From Paenibacillus mendelii (GTDB lineage Bacteria; Bacillota; Bacilli; Paenibacillales; Paenibacillaceae), in NCBI RefSeq assembly GCF_024498075.1, contig NZ_JANHOF010000016.1, forward strand, positions 62,001 to 126,000: DNA of 64,000 bases. Direction: 5' to 3'. Below are positions 17,433 to 25,201 of this stretch, piece after piece. Under the pieces are notes generated by a model, which did not search any database, had not been told where the DNA came from, and worked only from the letters and a program-made list of their open reading frames with translations. Position numbers and translations under genes: made by a program. The stretch's first letter is position 1. Each line of letters starts with the position of its first letter.

Positions 17433-18104
17433 TTAGCTTGAATGTTGACTCCGTAAAATGTTCAGCACGACCTGCTGCGTCTTGCGGTTATGCTCCATGA
17501 TGAACCGGCCTGCTTCCTCTTCCAGTTGCTTACTCATCAATTCAACCAAGTGGCGGTGATCCTGCGTGGAGCCCTCGATCATGCCAGGCTGATCCAAGAG
17601 GATTCGCCGATACCGCTCGCTTTGTATCCACAGCCGTTCAATAACAGTAAGAAGAACGGGATTATCAGCCAATTTATAGATGTACATATGAAACTCCCGG
17701 TTAGCTTCCAGGATGCGTTCATTCTCCGATGAATGAAGTAAGTACAACATCTCTTGCTCTTTAATCATGCCTTCCAGGATCTTGATATCTTGCGGTGCAA
17801 GACGTCTGGTTGCCAGCTTCACGGCCAGCTCTTCCAACTCGCATCTCACGATATAAATATCATTGAGATGCTCCTCTGACAGCTTGCGGACGATTACGCC
17901 CCGATGTGAATGCATGTCCACCAAATCATGTGCAGCCAATTTTTCAAGAGCGCTGCGGACAGGCATCTTACTGAGTCCTAAGCGATTGGCCACTGCATCC
18001 TGATCAATCTTCTCACCCGGCGTTAACTCTCCGGATAGAATCCATTGCTTGAGGATGGTGAACACATGCTCGGACGCCGTGACAGGAACAGCGAATTTCT
18101 CCAT
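17433..18104 (-). CDS. GntR-family regulator, FadR subfamily (FCD domain)
   Basis: A 223-residue regulator. The winged helix spans about residues 8-75 with ILSGELTPGEKIDQDAVANRLGLSKMPVRSALEKLA; the all-helical FCD domain follows with candidate metal/ligand residues in R...EFHMYIY, H-near DHRHLVELM and EHN. It probably senses a carboxylate and controls the importer/catabolic genes downstream. Its promoter overlaps a strong palindrome (18152-18181), which suggests autoregulation. ATG 18104 is preceded by AAGGAG. Confidence 0.93.
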   Translation of the reverse strand: MEKFAVPVTASEHVFTILKQWILSGELTPGEKIDQDAVANRLGLSKMPVRSALEKLAAHDLVDMHSHRGVIVRKLSEEHLNDIYIVRCELEELAVKLATRRLAPQDIKILEGMIKEQEMLYLLHSSENERILEANREFHMYIYKLADNPVLLTVIERLWIQSERYRRILLDQPGMIEGSTQDHRHLVELMSKQLEEEAGRFIMEHNRKTQQVVLNILRSQHSS

Positions 18105-18151
18105 CTCCTTGCATCTTCTCCTCTCATGTGGAATGTTCGAGCGGTCAGGTT

Positions 18152-18181
18152 ATCACGGATCAATGATCAAATATCCGTGAT
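18152..18181. promoter_or_regulatory. 30-bp palindromic operator candidate at the gntR transcription start
   Basis: ATCACGGAT (18152-18160) and ATCCGTGAT (18173-18181) are perfect 9-bp arms, and TGATCA sits exactly at the centre (18164-18169). The site begins a few bases downstream of the predicted transcription start of the minus-strand cluster, a classic position for repression. Binding by the GntR protein next door is inferred. Confidence 0.7.
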
Positions 18182-18191
18182 GCTGATTTAC

Positions 18192-18220
18192 ATTCTATTA
18201 TCATTCATTATTGATGTCAA
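18192..18220 (-). promoter_or_regulatory. sigma-A promoter of gntR and the catabolic cluster
   Basis: TTGACA (18220-18215), exactly 17 bp, then TAGAAT (18197-18192) on the minus strand. This is close to consensus. The surrounding 18200-18470 is AT-rich and holds the divergent promoter for the epimerase. Confidence 0.82.
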
Positions 18221-18388
18221 CTAATCTGACATATAAAAATCATATAAATTATTCTTTACGTTAGATTATATGACTCGTAATTCAATTTATAAGCGTTATA
18301 TTAATGCTTATGCGATGTTTTTTATCGTAATATATTCCAATTACTGGTTATACAACTCATTCACACTACTTATTTCTGAATGATATAG

Positions 18389-18418
18389 TTGCCAAGAACC
18401 ACTTCCAGCCATTATACT
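18389..18418 (+). promoter_or_regulatory. promoter of the enolase-superfamily gene
   Basis: TTGCCA (18389-18394), an 18-bp spacer and TATACT (18413-18418) precede the plus-strand gene. A short dyad GTTAT/ATAAC at 18428-18442 follows near the expected transcription start. Confidence 0.55.
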
Positions 18419-18479
18419 CACTACTATGTTATGAATAATAACGTCATATAAACTGACACAAGATAGCGAGGGAATATTG

Positions 18480-19619
18480 ATGCTGATTTCTAGAATAGAT
18501 ATTTATAGACGCGATCTTCCGCTAAATCCGCCCTTTACACACTCATCATCCGGGACGATCACTCATCTGAAGCAGGTATATACGAAAATAATAACTGACA
18601 CGGGTATGATAGGTTGGAGTGAGGTTAGAGGTAATTGTGAATATGTTACAGGTGACACTCCCGAGCGGATCGTTGCCGTTCTCAGCCACACATTAGGCCC
18701 CCTTCTGCTCGGCAAACCGGCCATGAATCGCAACTCGCTTCAGCATCTTTTCGATAAACGGCTTACAGGCAACAGTGCAGCCCGCGCAGCGATTGATATC
18801 GCATTACTCGATCTAGCAGGCAAAGCACTCCGCGTTCCTGTGTGCGACCTGCTGGGAGGACAAGTTCGGGACGCCCTGCCAAGCGATGCTACCATCGCCT
18901 TCGGCTCACCCGACGAAGCCGAAGCAGAAGCGCTTCGCTATTTGATGGACGGATTTCGAACGCTTAAGCTTCGGGTCGGACCTGACCGCGATAACGACCT
19001 GCAGCGTGTGCAGCGTGTACGAGCAGCCATTCATTCTTCGGGGTTATCGAAAGAGGTCATGCTATGCGTGGATGCCAATCAGGGATGGACCCCCAAGCAG
19101 GCGATTATACGACTTAAGGAATTAGAGCCTCTTGGCGTCGAATGGGCGGAGCAGCCGGTTGCGGCCGATGATTTTGCCGGATTGAAGCAGGTTAGCCAGC
19201 ATACGCAAGCCACCGTCGTCGCAGACGAGAGTTGCCGTACTGCAGCAGATGTTGCCCGAATTGCGTCTGAGGGCGCAGCGGATCTCGTACATTTGAAAAT
19301 CATTAAGGCGGGTTCGATCGACAATCTTCAGCGGATGATGGCCGTAGCCGAATCCTTCCGGATTCCCTACATGTTAGGCCAGATGGATGAAGGACGCTTG
19401 GCTACCGCCGCTCTCGTGCACATCGCCGCAGCTTCACGCGCCAGCCACTTCGAGGTGTGGGGCTTTCAACGCGTACGTCCGGAAGACGACCCAGCCAGCG
19501 GACTTGCCATGTCGAATGGATCCGTTTCTATACCCGAAGGATTCGGTCTGGGTATGACTATAAGAGAAGAACAGCTGGAGCTGGTCGCCAGCCTATCTGC
19601 TGCGGATTCGATCACATAA
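18480..19619 (+). CDS. enolase-superfamily epimerase/racemase (dipeptide epimerase or N-acylamino acid racemase-like)
   Basis: A 379-residue member of the muconate-cycloisomerase subgroup: an N-terminal capping domain and a (beta/alpha)7beta barrel. Metal ligands are D in CVDANQGW, E in WAEQP and D in VADES; the second catalytic lysine is in HLKIIKAG. The usual KxK on the second strand reads K-L-R, so one of the two acid/base lysines is replaced by Arg. It may therefore be an epimerase with altered stereochemistry or a dehydratase. ATG 18480 is better spaced from GAGGG than TTG 18477. It is divergent from the catabolic cluster and likely acts on the same amino acid derivative. Confidence 0.85.
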   Translation: MLISRIDIYRRDLPLNPPFTHSSSGTITHLKQVYTKIITDTGMIGWSEVRGNCEYVTGDTPERIVAVLSHTLGPLLLGKPAMNRNSLQHLFDKRLTGNSAARAAIDIALLDLAGKALRVPVCDLLGGQVRDALPSDATIAFGSPDEAEAEALRYLMDGFRTLKLRVGPDRDNDLQRVQRVRAAIHSSGLSKEVMLCVDANQGWTPKQAIIRLKELEPLGVEWAEQPVAADDFAGLKQVSQHTQATVVADESCRTAADVARIASEGAADLVHLKIIKAGSIDNLQRMMAVAESFRIPYMLGQMDEGRLATAALVHIAAASRASHFEVWGFQRVRPEDDPASGLAMSNGSVSIPEGFGLGMTIREEQLELVASLSAADSIT

Positions 19620-19620
19620 T

Positions 19621-19668
19621 AAATAAACCGAAGCCCAGCTGTGATGACAGCAGGGCTTCGGTTTATTT
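19621..19668. terminator. bidirectional terminator after the epimerase gene
   Basis: AAATAAACCGAAGCCC pairs over 16 bp with GGGCTTCGGTTTATTT, and GCTGT/ACAGC pairs inside. It starts directly after the stop codon. Confidence 0.8.
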
Positions 19669-19689
19669 ATAAGAGATATAGGATTAATC

Positions 19690-20380
19690 CCGCAGTGTAT
19701 GCGTGAATCGGAAGTTCTCAACGGTGGCCAGATTGAAGGTATAATCGTAATCGAAGGGATCGATACTAAACTATATAGCAGCCTGAAGAAGAGATACCCG
19801 CATCTGGTTGGTATTGACGTATCCGATCCGACGATCCCAACCATCTCCTATGATCGCATAGAAGCTGCTCGAATAGCCGTGAACCATCTCGTTGACCAAG
19901 GGCACCGGGATATTCTCTTCATTGGAGGAACCGGCCGCTCCGGTGAATTCGAACGAGAGAAGCGGTATCGCGGCTACAAATTAGCCCTGGACCAGGCGGG
20001 GTTGCCTTTGAAGTTCGCAGTTTATACTCAATGCCCAGTGGGAGCCGGATAATGCTTATCATCTGATGCTCCGTTTATTGGACGAGCATCAAGATGAGCT
20101 GCCTACTGCTGTATTCGCAGCCAGCGACATTCTGGCGATGGCAGCCATGCGCGCGATATCGGAAAGGCTATCGGAAAGGCTATCGGATACCGCAGGATGT
20201 TGCCATTATCGGCTGAGCCCTCCCGTTACACGGTGCCTCCGCTCTCCACTATCCACATCCCTACCTTTGAAATCGGGATGTAGCGGCTAAGACGCTGCTG
20301 GAAAGCATTCGTTCTCCCTATCCGCTGCCGATCAAAATTGTGCTTCTCTTTGAACCCTTGTTCCGTCAATTGAGCTCATG
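19690..20380 (+). pseudogene. LacI-family regulator remnant with at least two frameshifts
   Basis: Three consecutive frames carry pieces of one LacI effector domain. The first (19699-20052) has EGIIVIEGIDTKLY and the typical GHRDILFIGGTGRSGEFEREKRYRGY; the second (from about 20040) has EPDNAYHLMLRLLDEH and TAVFAASDILAMAAMRA; the third has PQDVAIIG and, near 20290-20375, AAKTLLESIRSPYPLP. A short tandem duplication (ATCGGAAAGGCT repeated at about 20158-20185) sits at one break. The DNA-binding domain is missing. No function is expected. Confidence 0.85.
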
Positions 20381-20463
20381 GAATGTCCCTCAAGGAAGCA
20401 TCGACACACTTAATTCACATGCCTTTCCAGCATTGTGCGCTGGAATGACCAGCCTTATACAGC

Positions 20464-20509
20464 AAAAAGCCGAATTCTCGTCTTTATTGGACGATCATTC
20501 GGCTTTTTT
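20464..20509. terminator. bidirectional terminator after the aldolase gene
   Basis: AAAAAGCCGAAT pairs with ATTCGGCTTTTT (12 bp), with A-run and T-run on either side, so it can stop transcription from both directions. It lies 18 bp beyond the aldolase stop. Confidence 0.85.
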
Positions 20510-20526
20510 AGGTTATGCTTCTTTCA

Positions 20527-21393
20527 TTATTGCACGTCGCGGGCTTTGCCAATACATCCGCAAAGCTGCATTTTTTCAATTGCCAGTCGCTTAACGGCTT
20601 CCTTGGCCGGAACCATATATTTACGCGGATCATTCTCTTCAGGATTCAAGGCAAACACATCTTTAATGGCATCCGAGAACGCAATGCGAAGCTCGGTTGC
20701 AATGTTCATCTTCGCCATCCCAAGGGAAACGGCGCGTTTCACTTGATCAGCCGGGATACCTGAACCGCCGTGCAGGACAAGCGGAGTCCCGATAAGCGAT
20801 GCAATCTCGCCAATACGTGCAAAGTCGATATTCGGATCGCCTTTATAAATACCGTGGGCCGTACCGATTGCCGGAGCTAACGTGTTTACGCCGGTACGTT
20901 CAACGAATTGCAGACATTCTTGCGGGTCGGCAAGCAGGGCATCACGTTCATCAACGACGATATCATCCTCTACGCCGCCTACTTTGCCAAGCTCAGCTTC
21001 GACGTTAACGCCGGCAGCAGCTGCAATCTCCATAACCTTCGATGTGCGGGCGACATTCTCTTCATACGGATGCATGGAAGCATCGATCATTACGGACGTA
21101 TATCCAGCGCGAATACATTGTACAAGCAGCGGGAAATCCGTACAGTGATCCAAGTGCAAAGCAATCGGCAGGCCTGTCCGGTTAGCTGCAACTGTAGCAG
21201 CCGCAGCAATATAATCTGGTCCAAGATGCTTAACCGTACCTACCGTGGATTGAATGATTAACGGCGATTGTGTTTCTTCAGCGGCTTCAACGACTGCCTG
21301 AAGCATTTCGAGGGTATGCACATTGAATGCGGCTACCGCATACTTGTTCTTCCGGGCGGTTTGAAGCATTTGAGTCGACGAAATAAGTGGCAT
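20527..21393 (-). CDS. class II ketose-bisphosphate aldolase (GatY/KbaY/FbaA family)
   Basis: A 288-residue zinc aldolase, the usual length for tagatose-bisphosphate or fructose-bisphosphate class II enzymes. The catalytic Asp and zinc His are in ALHLDHCTDF (D82, H83), a further zinc ligand in GTAHGIYK and LVLHGGSGIP. It cleaves a ketose-1,6-bisphosphate to glyceraldehyde-3-phosphate and dihydroxyacetone phosphate. I start at ATG 21393, since AAGGAGG lies 9 nt before it; the frame is open to 21420. Its divergent partner is an AgaS-like SIS protein, which favours a tagatose-bisphosphate role in amino-sugar breakdown. Confidence 0.92.
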   Translation of the reverse strand: MPLISSTQMLQTARKNKYAVAAFNVHTLEMLQAVVEAAEETQSPLIIQSTVGTVKHLGPDYIAAAATVAANRTGLPIALHLDHCTDFPLLVQCIRAGYTSVMIDASMHPYEENVARTSKVMEIAAAAGVNVEAELGKVGGVEDDIVVDERDALLADPQECLQFVERTGVNTLAPAIGTAHGIYKGDPNIDFARIGEIASLIGTPLVLHGGSGIPADQVKRAVSLGMAKMNIATELRIAFSDAIKDVFALNPEENDPRKYMVPAKEAVKRLAIEKMQLCGCIGKARDVQ

Positions 21394-21465
21394 ATTTGAG
21401 TTCCTCCTTGTGGTTCTCACAGACTTGCGTGTGTAACCTATAGCATTATCATAATTTTCAATTGT

Positions 21466-21515
21466 GATTTTTTCAATCTTTTTTTGATTTTATTTTTCAT
21501 TTGATTGAAATAATC
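21466..21515. promoter_or_regulatory. pair of GATT-N5-AATC operator-like sites between the divergent genes
   Basis: GATTTTTTCAATC (21466-21478) and GATTGAAATAATC (21503-21515) are near-inverted copies of one motif, each with its own GATT/AATC dyad, 37 bp apart. They lie in the AT-rich divergent promoter region of the aldolase and SIS genes. A shared repressor is likely; none is encoded adjacent except the broken LacI. Confidence 0.5.
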
Positions 21516-21596
21516 ACGAATATGAATTAAACTGTCACTAGGTTAAAGCTATTCCCGTACACGGAAAACCACATTTCGAGGAGGGTCATTATTCTC

Positions 21597-22640
21597 ATGA
21601 GTTTAACTTATAACGAAGTCAAACAACAATATGCCGCGTTACAACAGACCTATGATTACATGAAGTCTAAGCGTGAGGATATCGTAAGCTTTATCAGTAA
21701 GCACGGGATCACTTCGATCACCTTTGTCGGCTGCGGCTCCAGCTACTGCTTGAGCAAGTCAGCTGCATTCTCTACCCGTCTGCGTGCAGGCATGTCTTCC
21801 ATGGCGCTTGCCGGCGGCGATCTCATGCTGAATCCGAAGCGTTATCAGTCTCTGTTGGAGAACACCTTGCTCGTTGCGCCGTCGCGCTCAGGCAGCACCA
21901 GTGAAGTGGTAGAAGCCGTCAAGCTTATCCAAGAGGTGAAGCATGTTCCGGTTCTTGCCCTTTCCAGCGTATCGAACTCGCCGCTGTCGCAGAAGGCGGA
22001 TTTTGCACTAGAGCTGCCTTGGGCATTCGACCATAGTGTGTGCCAAACCCGCAATATTACCAATTTATATGTTGCAAATCTCATGATCGCCGCTTTCCTC
22101 GGTAATGACGAGAGCTTAATCGATAGCATCGGCACGGCCATTGGACAAGGCGAAGCCTTCATGGCACGCGTGGAGAATGCCATTCGCGAAACAACGAACT
22201 TCGAATGGACGAATGCCGTTGTCCTCGCGGACGGCGAGCTCCAAGGACTCGCATCCGAAGGCGCAATTGCTTTGACCGAAATCGCCAAGGTACAAGCGCA
22301 ATCGCATCACCTGCTTGATGTTCGCCATGGCCCGATGGTAACCGTAGGACCCGACACTCTCGTCATCGCCGCATTGACGAAAGACGGCTCCGAGCATCAG
22401 CACAAGCTTATGCAGGATATCAAAAACCGCGGCGCGCGCATCATTGCATTCGGTGATCACGCAAGCGTCGTTCCTACCGATCTGGTTGACCTGGCGATCA
22501 TTACGGAATCAGAGCTGGATATTGCCGCGCAAGGCATTCCATTCATCTTCATTCCGCAAATCGCTGCATTAACCAGTGCTGAGCGCCAAGGCATCAATCC
22601 GGATCAGCCGGATGGTCTGACCGCATGGGTGAAGCTTTAA
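21597..22640 (+). CDS. SIS-domain sugar isomerase/deaminase (AgaS/GlmS-like)
   Basis: A 347-residue protein of two SIS domains without the glutaminase part of GlmS. The first domain has VGCGSSYCLSKSAAF and the phosphosugar loop APSRSGSTSEVVEAV; the second runs from about residue 200 with ALTEIAKVQAQSHHLLDVRHGPMV, resembling AgaS and FrlB-type enzymes. It would deaminate or isomerise an amino-sugar phosphate in the cytosol. A GAGGAGGG-type site precedes ATG 21597. With the divergent GatY/KbaY aldolase it suggests galactosamine or a related amino-sugar pathway, though no PTS or kinase gene is near. Confidence 0.87.
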   Translation: MSLTYNEVKQQYAALQQTYDYMKSKREDIVSFISKHGITSITFVGCGSSYCLSKSAAFSTRLRAGMSSMALAGGDLMLNPKRYQSLLENTLLVAPSRSGSTSEVVEAVKLIQEVKHVPVLALSSVSNSPLSQKADFALELPWAFDHSVCQTRNITNLYVANLMIAAFLGNDESLIDSIGTAIGQGEAFMARVENAIRETTNFEWTNAVVLADGELQGLASEGAIALTEIAKVQAQSHHLLDVRHGPMVTVGPDTLVIAALTKDGSEHQHKLMQDIKNRGARIIAFGDHASVVPTDLVDLAIITESELDIAAQGIPFIFIPQIAALTSAERQGINPDQPDGLTAWVKL

Positions 22641-22665
22641 CACGCGATTGGCCCTGAGTACAGCA

Positions 22666-22705
22666 AAGAGGCTCCTCCTAAGTAAAGCTTAGGCGGGAGC
22701 CTCTT
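22666..22705. terminator. terminator between convergent SIS and GNAT genes
   Basis: AAGAGGCTCC and GGAGCCTCTT form a 10-bp stem with an inner CCTAAG/CTTAGG stem. Confidence 0.75.
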
Positions 22706-22746
22706 CGTTATTTGATACAGTTTCGCAGTATAGACAATGCTCGCTG

Positions 22747-23145
22747 TTATCGTTTTCTTGGGATGATAAACGCTTTATCGGTACTCTCAAAGCCGATGTG
22801 CGGGTAATATTCGACTGCTCCCGGCGCTGAAACCAGCACAATGGAGCACTCTTCCCCCAGCTCAAGCTGCAGCCTTCGTACAAGCTCCTTGCCAATCCCT
22901 TGATTTTGATATACTTTATCCACGGCCAAATCAGACAGATAGCAGCAGTACGCATAATCCGTTACAGCTCTTGCAAGACCGATCATCTTACTGTTACCTG
23001 CCCAAGCGCTGATCACGAGATCCGAATGATCGATCATTCGCTGAATACGCTCTAGATCCTCGTAAGGCCGTTTAATGCCTGAGTTACGAAATACTTGGGC
23101 GACATCGACCGCTTGAAGCTTTTTGTCATTGGTATAGGTAATCAT
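22747..23145 (-). CDS. GNAT-family N-acetyltransferase
   Basis: A compact 132-residue GNAT. The acetyl-CoA binding motif A is LAVDKVYQNQGIGKELVRRL (about residues 73-92) with Q-N-Q-G-I-G as the pyrophosphate loop, and the C-terminal beta strands contain EYYPHIGFE. It transfers an acetyl group to an unknown amine. AGAGGGGG lies before ATG 23145. No neighbour indicates a substrate. Confidence 0.88.
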   Translation of the reverse strand: MITYTNDKKLQAVDVAQVFRNSGIKRPYEDLERIQRMIDHSDLVISAWAGNSKMIGLARAVTDYAYCCYLSDLAVDKVYQNQGIGKELVRRLQLELGEECSIVLVSAPGAVEYYPHIGFESTDKAFIIPRKR

Positions 23146-23220
23146 GGCATATCCCCCTCTATTGTGTATGATGAGTTTCTCTACCCGCCATTATGTGATG
23201 TCTGTCCCGTTTCCATTCCA

Positions 23221-23637
23221 TTACCCAAATAACGTATCCATGATTGTTCCCAGAGCCCCCGACTTCTTGTTGCGAAGCACATCCGGGTTGTATACTTCGA
23301 CAAATCCACAATGCTCGCAGGACACGAATAAGTAATGATGGTGCTGAATATCCAGCAGCTTGCTGAAGCCCGTGCCCGTCATGGCAACTTCTTGCACGCT
23401 GCAATCCAAGCCGCTGCATTTAGAACACTTGAAGTTTTCTGCGATTAGCTCCTCCACTGGGGATGCGCCTCTTCCATCAACTTCAGCATCCAGTTCCACT
23501 TCTGATCCATCTCCCTTATGGGCTGTTTCAGCAAGAGGAAAATCATCCTCAGACACTTCATAGAGCTTACGATGGCACTTCGGGCATCGGCTATTCTTAA
23601 TTTCAATGTCATGATGACACCATGGACATTCGATCAT
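23221..23637 (-). CDS. double zinc-ribbon protein (COG3478-like)
   Basis: The protein has an N-terminal zinc ribbon (CPWCHHDI ... CPKCHRKL, from residue 4 when starting at ATG 23637) and a C-terminal one (CSKCSG ... CEHCGFVEVY) resembling predicted nucleic-acid binding proteins of COG3478. The centre is acidic and probably disordered. The frame is open upstream to 23721, but those residues look unlike the family, so I prefer the internal ATG; no good ribosome site decides it. Role unknown. Confidence 0.7.
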   Translation of the reverse strand: MIECPWCHHDIEIKNSRCPKCHRKLYEVSEDDFPLAETAHKGDGSEVELDAEVDGRGASPVEELIAENFKCSKCSGLDCSVQEVAMTGTGFSKLLDIQHHHYLFVSCEHCGFVEVYNPDVLRNKKSGALGTIMDTLFG

Positions 23638-23865
23638 GGAAACCACATCCAATCTTGTAATGTACGTTCGCAGAGGGTCAGCTGCAGCAAGAGCAGATGA
23701 GGGAGAGGTTTGATTGACCACTTTACAGCGCCAAACAGCAGAACGGAAAATATTGGAATTTTACAGGTTGCTTCCTTATTCGCTCTTGCTTGTCGCGATC
23801 GCTTGTGTTCGCATGCTGCAACCGCATCAGAAACTCAGACACAGTCAACCGTTGGCTGTTCCGCC

Positions 23866-24258
23866 TCATTGGGTTTTACAGCTCACTCTTGCTCGCCCGC
23901 ACCTGGTTTTGTACTGTAACGGTATTTTATGGTCTTACAGAACTCCGCCTCTAGAAAAACCTTGCTGTAACTCCCATTTTGGGTCTTACAGCTCTTCCTC
24001 GACCTCGGCCGCACCTGGTTTTTGTACTGTAACGGTATTTTATGGTCTTACAGAACGCCGGCGCTATAAAAATCTTGCTGTAACTCCCATTTTGGGTCTT
24101 ACAGCTCTTCCTCGACCTCGGCCGCACCTGGTTTTTGTACTGTAACGGTATTTTATGGTCTTACAGAACGCCGGCGCTATAAAAATCTTGCTGTAACTCC
24201 CATTTTGGGTCTTACAGCTCTTCCTCGACCTCGGCCGCACCGGTCTTACAGCTCTAAC
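23866..24258. repeat. second palindrome array, 113-bp units
   Basis: Units begin at 23914, 24027 and 24140, a 113-bp period, with partial units at both ends. Each has two 27-nt elements with CTGTAA/TTACAG outer arms: one reads CTGTAACGGT...GGTCTTACAG, the other CTGTAACTCCC...GGGTCTTACAG. Their starts alternate 51 and 62 bp apart, almost the same geometry as the array at 396-1448, although the spacers have no evident similarity. The stretch 23722-24385 has no gene. Confidence 0.9.
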
Positions 24259-24309
24259 TCGTCCGTCTGGAGTCACTGGTGTTCAAAAGACCGTCTTGCC
24301 GGATCCGTT

Positions 24310-24427
24310 TATTCCAGCTCTCGGATCAGCTCAAGCGGATGATGCAGCTATCCCACTCAAGGATCAAATCATTCAGATGATTCAGCTATTCCAGCTCTCG
24401 GATCAACTCATGCGGATGATGCAGCTT
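24310..24427. repeat. partial duplication of the HAD gene end
   Basis: About 41 bp at 24310-24350 repeat 24387-24427, the last codons of the HAD gene, with two differences. The sequence between (24351-24386) looks like further decayed copies. The extra copy lies beyond the stop codon and is not translated in frame. Confidence 0.75.
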
Positions 24428-25054
24428 CTTAAACTTCGATTCAACATACTTATTAAACCAGAAGGCATGGTAAGGCGTTAATCCGGCATTCTCCGCCCCT
24501 TCCAGCTCATTCGAGCCACCATCGCCGACAAAGACGCACTCGCTGGGCAGCACATCCAGTCTGGAACAAGCCAGCTCATAAATTCGCTTATCCGGCTTAG
24601 CCACGCCAACCTCATAGGAGAAGATAGTCGTATCGAAGTATGCGGCAAGCCCGCTATCCTCCCAATATTTCACCTCTTCTTCCGTACAATTGCTTATGAG
24701 AGCGAGCTTCATGCTGCGTTTCTTCAGGTCGTCCAGCAGTTCCTTGATCTCCGGTCCAATAGTTTGAAAAGGCAGCTGTTTCTCCCGGAGCCTGTCTTCA
24801 TATAGTTGATTCACTGCCGCTTCATTGTAAGGCAAGTATCGCGCATTCAATATATCGCGGATGACGGCTTTGTAATCCGGAAGCAGTCCAGACATCCGCT
24901 GCTGTTGCCGTGCGCCCCACTCCTTCTTGAACTCCGCATTCGGCAATCCGAGTAGAGCTTCATAGTCATAGCTGCGGTTAGACAATCGCTTTCCATTCAC
25001 AAATTCGGTCATCAAGGTTTCGAACAAATCAAAGAACACAGCTTTAACCTTCAT
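24386..25054 (-). CDS. HAD-superfamily hydrolase (subfamily IA)
   Basis: A 222-residue haloacid-dehalogenase type phosphatase. Motif I is FFDLFETLM (nucleophile Asp at residue 9; the usual second Asp is Phe-Glu shifted, as in FDLxxTL members), motif II LISNCTEEE, motif III in KPDKRIYE and motif IV FVGDGGSNELEGA. The helical cap lies between residues 15 and 90. GGGGGAG precedes ATG 25054. Substrate unknown; pyrimidine 5'-nucleotidase or phosphosugar phosphatase activity is common in this group. Confidence 0.88.
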   Translation of the reverse strand: MKVKAVFFDLFETLMTEFVNGKRLSNRSYDYEALLGLPNAEFKKEWGARQQQRMSGLLPDYKAVIRDILNARYLPYNEAAVNQLYEDRLREKQLPFQTIGPEIKELLDDLKKRSMKLALISNCTEEEVKYWEDSGLAAYFDTTIFSYEVGVAKPDKRIYELACSRLDVLPSECVFVGDGGSNELEGAENAGLTPYHAFWFNKYVESKFKKLHHPHELIRELE

Positions 25055-25201
25055 CCTAACTCCCCCTGCATCTGATTGCTAAACGACAAGTCCTTCCCAA
25101 TCCCTCACATGTGAATCTAAATCGCGTATACGATCCATTTATAATCTTGCCACGGGTGACCATGTACTCAGCACCGCCATGCTCCACGTGACCTGCCTCC
25201 T

